64,000 nt of DNA from Mycobacterium sp. HUMS_12744610 (lineage in GTDB: Bacteria > Actinomycetota > Actinomycetes > Mycobacteriales > Mycobacteriaceae): positions 3,472,001-3,536,000 of the forward strand of contig NZ_JBGEDP010000001.1 in assembly GCF_041206865.1 (NCBI RefSeq), given 5' to 3'. The notes under the pieces were generated by a model. It saw only the letters and a program-made list of their open reading frames with translations, had not been told where the DNA came from and made no database searches. This document shows, in pieces, positions 58,893-64,000 of this stretch (positions within the stretch are counted from its first letter, which is position 1; the number at the start of each line of letters is the position of its first letter). Made by a program: the position numbers and the translations under genes.

Positions 58893-60037
58893 CGGCGCGA
58901 CACCGCGACGACGTCCGCCAACACCCGGCGCGCGATGTCGAGCTCGGCCGCGTCCAGCGACGCGCGTGCGGTGAGCCGCAGCCGCGACGTGCCGACGGGA
59001 ACCGTCGGGGGCCGGAAGCAGCCCACCTTCACCCCGGCGTTCAGGCAGGCTGCCGCGGCGGCCAGCGCCACTTCGGGCTCGCCCAGGATCACCGACACCA
59101 CCGCCGAGTGCGGAACCTCGGGCACTCCGCAGATCCGGGCCAGTTCGCGGGCGTGCCGCAGCACCGCCTCGGGCCGCCAGGGCTCGGCGCGCAGCACCTC
59201 GAGGGCGGCCAGGGCGGCGCCGACGGCCGCCGGGGCCAGACCGGTGTCGAAGATGAACGGCCGCGCCGCGTCGATCAGGTGGGCGCGCACGGCAGCCGGC
59301 CCCAGCACCGCACCGCCCTGGCTGCCCAGCGCCTTGGACAACGTCGTGGTCATCACCACGTCGGGTTCCCCGGCGAGCCCGACTTCGTGCAGCAGCCCGC
59401 GCCCGCCGCCGCGCACGCCGAGACCATGCGCCTCGTCGACGATCAGCAGCGCGCGGTGCCGGCGGCACACCTCGTGCAGCTCGCGCAGGGGGGCCAGCGC
59501 GCCGTCGGCGCTGAACACCGAGTCGGTGATCACCACGGCGCGTTCCTCGTCGCGCGTAGCGAGGGCCGCGTCGACGGCGCCGACATCGCGGTGCGGCGCG
59601 ACCACGACCCGGGCCCGCGACAACCGGCAGGCGTCCACCAGCGACGCGTGCGAGTAGGCGTCGGATACCAGCAGCGATCCCGGCCCGGACAGGCCGACCA
59701 CGGCGCCCAGGTTGGCCGTGTAGCCGGAGGAGAACAGGAGCGCGGAGGGCGCGCCGACGTATGCGGCGAGCACGGACTCGAACCGCTGATGCAGTTCGGT
59801 GTCCCCGGTGACCAGGCGCGAACCGGTGGCCCCGGCGCCCCACATGCGCAGGGCGGCGACGCCGCCCTCGATGACATCGGGATGCTGTGAAAGGCCGAGG
59901 TAGTCGTTGGACGCCAGGTCCAGCTCGGTGGCAACCGCGGGCCGGGGCCGCAGCGCACGACGCAGTCCGGCTTCTCGGCGCTGTTGCTCCACCTCATCCA
60001 GCCAGGCCAGCGGTGATATCCCGATCGGTGCCTTCAT
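58889..60037 (-). CDS. bioF: 8-amino-7-oxononanoate synthase
   Basis: PLP enzyme of 382 residues that condenses pimeloyl thioester with alanine. PLP lysine K235 is in [15 protein letters not shown]130 (SDAYSHAS) and D201-H204 (IVDEAHGLG) are the usual cofactor contacts. ATG at 60037. It overlaps bioD by 4 bp. In M. tuberculosis bioA lies immediately upstream; here the upstream neighbour is a PE_PGRS gene 136 bp away and bioA is not in the window. Confidence 0.96.
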   Translation of the reverse strand: MKAPIGISPLAWLDEVEQQRREAGLRRALRPRPAVATELDLASNDYLGLSQHPDVIEGGVAALRMWGAGATGSRLVTGDTELHQRFESVLAAYVGAPSALLFSSGYTANLGAVVGLSGPGSLLVSDAYSHASLVDACRLSRARVVVAPHRDVGAVDAALATRDEERAVVITDSVFSADGALAPLRELHEVCRRHRALLIVDEAHGLGVRGGGRGLLHEVGLAGEPDVVMTTTLSKALGSQGGAVLGPAAVRAHLIDAARPFIFDTGLAPAAVGAALAALEVLRAEPWRPEAVLRHARELARICGVPEVPHSAVVSVILGEPEVALAAAAACLNAGVKVGCFRPPTVPVGTSRLRLTARASLDAAELDIARRVLADVVAVSRR

Positions 60038-60173
60038 CGGAGTTCAGCCTACGAGTCGCGCAACCTCGACGATCGCGGAGGTGCTCACACCGATGTGCGC
60101 AAACGCCGCCGCTGCGCCCTTCCGATCGGCGCGCAGATGCCCGGGCCATCGCCGCGCCGTCGACCTGCCGCGA

Positions 60174-63100
60174 TCAGCCGATGCCGCCCGGGCCGCCGCT
60201 GCCGGCGGCACCACCGGAGCCGCCGGTGGTACCACTGGCAGGGTTGCCGGTGCCGCCGCTGGTGCCGCTGTTCCCGGGGTGCGCACCGGCGGCGCCGGCG
60301 CCGCCGGTGCCACCGCCGCCACCGTTTCCGCCGGTTCCACCCCCACCGGTGCCGCCACCACCGCTGCCGCCGACGGCGCCGTTGCCCCCGGACCCGCCGC
60401 TCCCGGTCGCGCCTCCGGTGCCGCCGTTTCCGCCGGTACCGGCGTTGCCACCGGTGCCGCCTACACCGCCGGCACCAAAGAAGCCGCCGGCGGCGCCGCC
60501 CGTCCCGCCGCTACCGCCGCCGCCGGAGGCACCGCCGTCGCCCCCCGCGCCGCTGCCGCTGCCGGCACCGCCCGTCCCGCCGGCGCTGCCACTGCCACCG
60601 GTGCCCCCGTTGCCTCCGGTACCGAAGAAGAAGGCGCCGGCGCCTCCCGGCCCGCCGCCGCCCCCCACGCCGCCTTGACCGCCTTGGCCGCCGTTGCTGT
60701 TGCCGGCGCCGCCGGCACCGCCATTGGCGGCCGTGCCGCCGGGACCGCCGGGCCCGCCAGTGCCGGCGGTACCGCCGAAGCCCCCGCCGGTGCCGCCGGC
60801 GCCGCCCGTCCCGCCCGCGCCGGCGTTGCCGCCGTTGCCGCCGGTGCCACCGTTGCCCGCCTTGCCGGCGCCGGACCCGGGCGCACCGCCCGTGCCCGGC
60901 GTGCCGCCGGTGCCACCCCGACCGCCCGCACCGCCGGTGCCCGTCCCGGTGTTCGCGCTACCGGCGCCGCCGTGGCCGCCGGTACCGCCGGTGCCGCCCG
61001 TGCCGCCGTTGCCGTTGGTGCCGCCGGCCGCGGCCGATCCGCCCTGTCCACCGCCACCACCGGCCCCGCCCTGGCCACCCTGGCCGCCGCTGCCCGCGTT
61101 TCCGGTACCAGCAGTCCCAATGCCCCCGTTGCCGCCGTTGCCCCCGGTGCCGCCCTGGCCACCGGTCCCGACGCTGCCAACACTGCCGCCGTGGCCCGCG
61201 CCGGCGCCCGCAGCACCACCGGCGCCGGCGGCGCCACCGGTGCCACCGTTGCCGCCGTTGCCGCCTGCGCCGGTACCGGTGTTGTTGCCGCCGTTGCCGG
61301 CGCTGCCGCCTTGGCCGCCGGCGCCACCGGTGCCGCCGTTGCCGTTGGTGCCGCCGACCGCGGCCGATCCGCCTTGGCCGCCGGTGCCGCCGGCGCCGCC
61401 GGCCAAGCCAGTCCCGCCGGCGCCGGGCGACGTGCCGTTGCTGCCGGTGCTGCCGGCGCTGCCGGCGCCGCCGTTACCGCCGGTGCCGCCTTGGCCGCCG
61501 GTGCCGACGGCGCCTGTGGTGGAGCCTGCCCCGCCGCTTCCGGCGGTCCCGCCGGTACCACCTGTCCCGCCTTTGCCGCCTGCCGAGCCGTTGCCGGCCC
61601 CTCCGGCACCGCCGGTGCCGCCGGCGCCGCCTTGGCCGCCGGTGCCGCCGGCACCCTGAATACCGGGCGTGCCGCCGTTGGCGGCCCCCGCCGCCCCGCC
61701 GGTACCACCGGTTCCACCGCTGCCCCCGGCCGCACCCTGACCGCCCTGAGCACCGGCGGCCCCCGCGCTGCCCTGGCCGCCCTGGCCGCCGGCGCCACCG
61801 GCGCCGCCGGTACCTCCGTTACCCGCATTCCCGGCCGCGCCCGTGGTGGAGCCGGCCCCGCCGGCCCCGGCCGCCCCACCGGTGCCGCCTGTACCGCCCT
61901 GTCCACCAGCCCCGCCGGCGATTCCGGGATTGCCGCTGTTGTCCGTGCCTGCCCCGCCCTGGCCGCCACCGCCGCCGGTCCCGCCGTTGCCGCCCTGACC
62001 ACCGGCACCCTGGACGCCTGCGGTGCCGCCGTTGGTGGCTCCGGCAGCCCCGCCGGCGCCGCCCTGACCGCCGTCGCCGCCGGCGCCGCCCTGGGCCCCG
62101 TGCTGCCCCGCCGCGGCCGTCGTGAGGTTGTCGGCGCCGTTGGCGCCGTTACCCCCGATGCCACCGGCCCCGCCGTCGCCGGCCACCCCGGCCGTCCCGC
62201 CGCTGCCGCCCGCTCCGGCCGCCCCGCCGCTGCCACCGGCGCCGCCGTTACCGCCACCACCGCCGGCGCCGCCGTTCACCGCGGCTACGCCCGCGCCTCC
62301 GGTTCCGCCCGCACCACCGGTGCCACCGTCGCCGCCGGTACCGCCCGTGCCACCGGTACCCACCGCCCCGCCGGCGCCCCCGCTACCGCCGGCTCCGCCA
62401 TTACCGCCGGAGGTACCGGCCGTCGCGTTGACGTCGTGTGACGGGTCATACCCGGCGCCGCCCGCACCGCCCTGGCCGCCGTGACCGCCCGAGCCGTTGG
62501 TGGCCGCGATACCCAACGCGTTGCCGCCGGCACCACCGGCACCCCCGCTGCCGCCGACCCCACCATCGGGGCTACTGGCCGTGCCGGCGAACCCGCCACC
62601 ACCGCTACCCCCGTTGCCGCCCTGACCGCCCAGGGCAACGCCGGTGCTCAAAAAGTTCATTGCGGTCCCACCGACCCCGCCGGCTCCACCGGTGGTGGCC
62701 CCGGCCCCACCCGCACCGCCGGTCCCGCCGGTGGTCGTACCCCAGTCGGCGGGGTATTTCAGCAGACCGTCGAACGTGTCGACAAAGTTGTAGGGCCCCA
62801 TGATCGCCGCACCGCCATGACCGCCCTGGCCTCCCGCACCCAACGTGCCGACGCCGCCCGCGCCTCCGGCACCCCCGGTCGCCGTCCCCCATCCCAGGTT
62901 GAACGCCACCCCTCCAGCCCCGCCGTTACCCCCGGTGGCGCCGGCACCCCCGGCACCGCCGCCACCGCCCAGCTGGAAGCCGGCCCCGCCGGCCCCGCCA
63001 TTGCCACCTACTCCGGTAACACTGCTACCGCCTGCACCGCCGACAGCGCCGGCCGGAACGCCGAAGCCCAAGTCGGCGCCCCCGAGGAAGCCCACGCTGC

Positions 63101-63450
63101 CGCCCGCCCCGCCGCTGCCACCGGTCGCGTCGGTTGCGCTCCCCCCGGCCCCACCGGCCCCACCAACACCCGAGAAGAACCCACCCTGCCCGCCTACCCC
63201 GCCGTTACCGCCGTTCACCCCAGAGATCGTGGAGTTCCAACCGGCCCCGCCGGCCCCGCCATTGCCCTGCCACACGGCGGCCCCACCGTTACCACCGGTC
63301 CCAGGAGCCACACCGACCGCACCGGGCCCACCGGTCCCGCCGGCGCCGCCGTTGCCGAGGATCCCGGCCATCCCGCCGTTACCACCGTTCACCCCGGCGA
63401 CCGTGGAGTTCCAGCCGGCCCCGCCGTTACCCATCAACAAGCCGCCGTTT
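60174..63450 (-). repeat. PGRS GC-rich repeat array with internal duplications
   Basis: About 3.3 kb of imperfect GCC/GGC-rich units encode Gly-Gly-x triplets. Longer repeated blocks are visible: a block containing GGxNGNGGTGG is found near 61003-61050 and again near 61333-61380; a GxQGAGGQGG block near 61650 recurs near 62010; and GWNSTxxGVNGGNGG occurs twice near 63205-63250 and 63380-63425. Such repeats drive slippage and recombination. Confidence 0.85.
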
Positions 63451-63920
63451 TGGCCATTGGGATTGGACTGCGACGTCCCATTCGCCCCGTCGTAGAACAA
63501 CGGCTGCCCGAACAATTTGTCGCCGGTCTGGTTCAGCTCATACATCACCGTCGCCAACGGATCCGTCCTCGGCGGCGGCGAAGAACCCGAGGCCTCGGCC
63601 ACCGCAGCCGGCCACGTCGACGGAGTCAACATCTGCAGGGCAAGCACATCAGCGCCCAACAGCGCGGCCTCTGCCTGGTGTAACGCCTGCGCGATCTGGG
63701 CACTGACCGTCGCAGCCTCTTTGAGGAGCGTCTGGAACTCCTGGCCGACCTCGGAGAACAACGTCGCGAGCGCCTTGGAAATCTGATCACCGGCGGATCC
63801 CGGCACCCAGACGAACGGGAGGCCCGCCGCTGCGTTCGCCGCGTCCAGCGACGCATTGATCGTCGCCACATTCGCCGCCGCCGCCGTCAGCGCACCCGGC
63901 GCGACGAACACATGCGACAC
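60174..63920 (-). CDS. PE_PGRS family protein
   Basis: Protein of about 1,248 residues from the GTG at 63920, which has CGGAGGT in front; the frame runs on to 63998. The N-terminal PE domain (about 1-95) reads SHVFVAPGALTAAAANVATINASLDAANAAA and onward in the family pattern, without the usual Pro-Glu pair; position 8-9 is PG. A linker with GDKLFGQPLFYDGANGT follows, like the GRPLI motif. Then about 1,100 residues of PGRS repeats follow, dominated by GGxGG, GNGG and GGAGG with GGxGxDx-like calcium-binding nonapeptides. PE_PGRS proteins go to the cell surface via ESX-5 and act on host cells. It is codirectional with and upstream of bioF. Its exact length is sensitive to assembly. Confidence 0.93.
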   Translation of the reverse strand: MSHVFVAPGALTAAAANVATINASLDAANAAAGLPFVWVPGSAGDQISKALATLFSEVGQEFQTLLKEAATVSAQIAQALHQAEAALLGADVLALQMLTPSTWPAAVAEASGSSPPPRTDPLATVMYELNQTGDKLFGQPLFYDGANGTSQSNPNGQNGGLLMGNGGAGWNSTVAGVNGGNGGMAGILGNGGAGGTGGPGAVGVAPGTGGNGGAAVWQGNGGAGGAGWNSTISGVNGGNGGVGGQGGFFSGVGGAGGAGGSATDATGGSGGAGGSVGFLGGADLGFGVPAGAVGGAGGSSVTGVGGNGGAGGAGFQLGGGGGAGGAGATGGNGGAGGVAFNLGWGTATGGAGGAGGVGTLGAGGQGGHGGAAIMGPYNFVDTFDGLLKYPADWGTTTGGTGGAGGAGATTGGAGGVGGTAMNFLSTGVALGGQGGNGGSGGGGFAGTASSPDGGVGGSGGAGGAGGNALGIAATNGSGGHGGQGGAGGAGYDPSHDVNATAGTSGGNGGAGGSGGAGGAVGTGGTGGTGGDGGTGGAGGTGGAGVAAVNGGAGGGGGNGGAGGSGGAAGAGGSGGTAGVAGDGGAGGIGGNGANGADNLTTAAAGQHGAQGGAGGDGGQGGAGGAAGATNGGTAGVQGAGGQGGNGGTGGGGGQGGAGTDNSGNPGIAGGAGGQGGTGGTGGAAGAGGAGSTTGAAGNAGNGGTGGAGGAGGQGGQGSAGAAGAQGGQGAAGGSGGTGGTGGAAGAANGGTPGIQGAGGTGGQGGAGGTGGAGGAGNGSAGGKGGTGGTGGTAGSGGAGSTTGAVGTGGQGGTGGNGGAGSAGSTGSNGTSPGAGGTGLAGGAGGTGGQGGSAAVGGTNGNGGTGGAGGQGGSAGNGGNNTGTGAGGNGGNGGTGGAAGAGGAAGAGAGHGGSVGSVGTGGQGGTGGNGGNGGIGTAGTGNAGSGGQGGQGGAGGGGGQGGSAAAGGTNGNGGTGGTGGTGGHGGAGSANTGTGTGGAGGRGGTGGTPGTGGAPGSGAGKAGNGGTGGNGGNAGAGGTGGAGGTGGGFGGTAGTGGPGGPGGTAANGGAGGAGNSNGGQGGQGGVGGGGGPGGAGAFFFGTGGNGGTGGSGSAGGTGGAGSGSGAGGDGGASGGGGSGGTGGAAGGFFGAGGVGGTGGNAGTGGNGGTGGATGSGGSGGNGAVGGSGGGGTGGGGTGGNGGGGGTGGAGAAGAHPGNSGTSGGTGNPASGTTGGSGGAAGSGGPGGIG

Positions 63921-64000
63921 TGCCGACCTCCGAAGAGTCTGCGCAGAGGCAGTAAGCGCCCCCACCGCGGCCCAATTATTGTTTGTTAACTTAATCAATA

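Noticed and set aside
60095..62441. Very long plus-strand frames (676 and 844 residues) across the PGRS region
   Set aside because: They are antisense translations of the GCC/GGC repeat array, giving Arg/Cys/His-rich or Thr/Gly/Ala-rich low-complexity chains with no domain.
60174..63450. CRISPR-like appearance of the repeated block
   Set aside because: Units are short, imperfect, in frame and without regular unique spacers. No cas genes are present. It is the PGRS coding repeat.

Overview
This window comes from a high-GC actinobacterium, and the gene content points to a slow-growing Mycobacterium outside the M. tuberculosis complex. The evidence is a PE_PGRS gene, a Rv1747-like FHA-FHA-ABC transporter with a PknF-like kinase, a Ddn-like F420-dependent reductase, a PdtaR regulator, a Cya/Rv1625c-type cyclase and the biotin synthase auxiliary protein gene. 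From about 9.3 kb to 60 kb the order matches, in reverse orientation, the M. tuberculosis block Rv1631 (coaE) to Rv1569 (bioF), as far as I recall that map. Synteny statements rest on memory of M. tuberculosis, not on a search.

Region by region. (1) Positions 1-9,288 are an accessory segment. It holds two tandem FHA-ABC transporters with near-identical 3' ends (the first cut by the window edge) flanking an inverted Ser/Thr kinase, a DUF402 protein, a Rv1733c-like membrane protein with a DosR-box-like site, and a decayed DNA-repair array (LigD-like phosphoesterase, ligase and polymerase parts, then a Fpg/Nei-like fragment). (2) Positions 9.3-19.9 kb carry coaE, rpsA, a DMT transporter gene, polA, a DUF35/thiolase pair behind a perfect KstR-type operator, pdtaR, an unusual tRNA-Leu(CAA), an adenylyl cyclase and an HdeD-like protein. 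(3) Positions 19.9-25.8 kb are cydABDC (cytochrome bd oxidase and its assembly exporter) behind a 17-bp palindrome. (4) Positions 25.8-27.8 kb are an inserted formamidase gene with a convergent FmdB-like zinc-ribbon gene. (5) Positions 27.9-39.1 kb, minus strand: trpE, a Trp-associated membrane protein, trpC, trpB, trpA, lgt, TM2 and DUF2752 proteins, pyruvate kinase, an acyl-CoA thioesterase and a DUF2156 protein, with a large RNA-like hairpin between lgt and the TM2 gene. (6) Positions 39.2-43.0 kb: bcpB, chaA, then a methyltransferase and a second PknF-like kinase carrying an extracytoplasmic TPM-like domain. (7) Positions 43.0-49.5 kb: the his operon hisDCBHA-impA-hisFI, with four-base start/stop overlaps. 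HisA is expected to be the bifunctional PriA, because no trpF is seen. (8) Positions 49.5-54.2 kb: a Ddn-like gene, nadABC, and a divergent NrtR-type Nudix repressor with a strong operator. (9) Positions 54.4-60.0 kb: a lipase, then the biotin genes bioFD-2H-phosphoesterase and bioB-bsaP-DUF2567, with a palindrome over the bioB promoter. No PhiRv1 prophage lies beside bioB. (10) Positions 60.2-63.9 kb: a PE_PGRS gene directly upstream of bioF.

Functionally the core is housekeeping biosynthesis (Trp, His, NAD, biotin, CoA) and respiration, in tightly packed operons with translational coupling. The accessory pieces (transporter/kinase island, repair-gene graveyard, formamidase insert, TPM kinase insert, PE_PGRS) sit at breaks in that conserved order.
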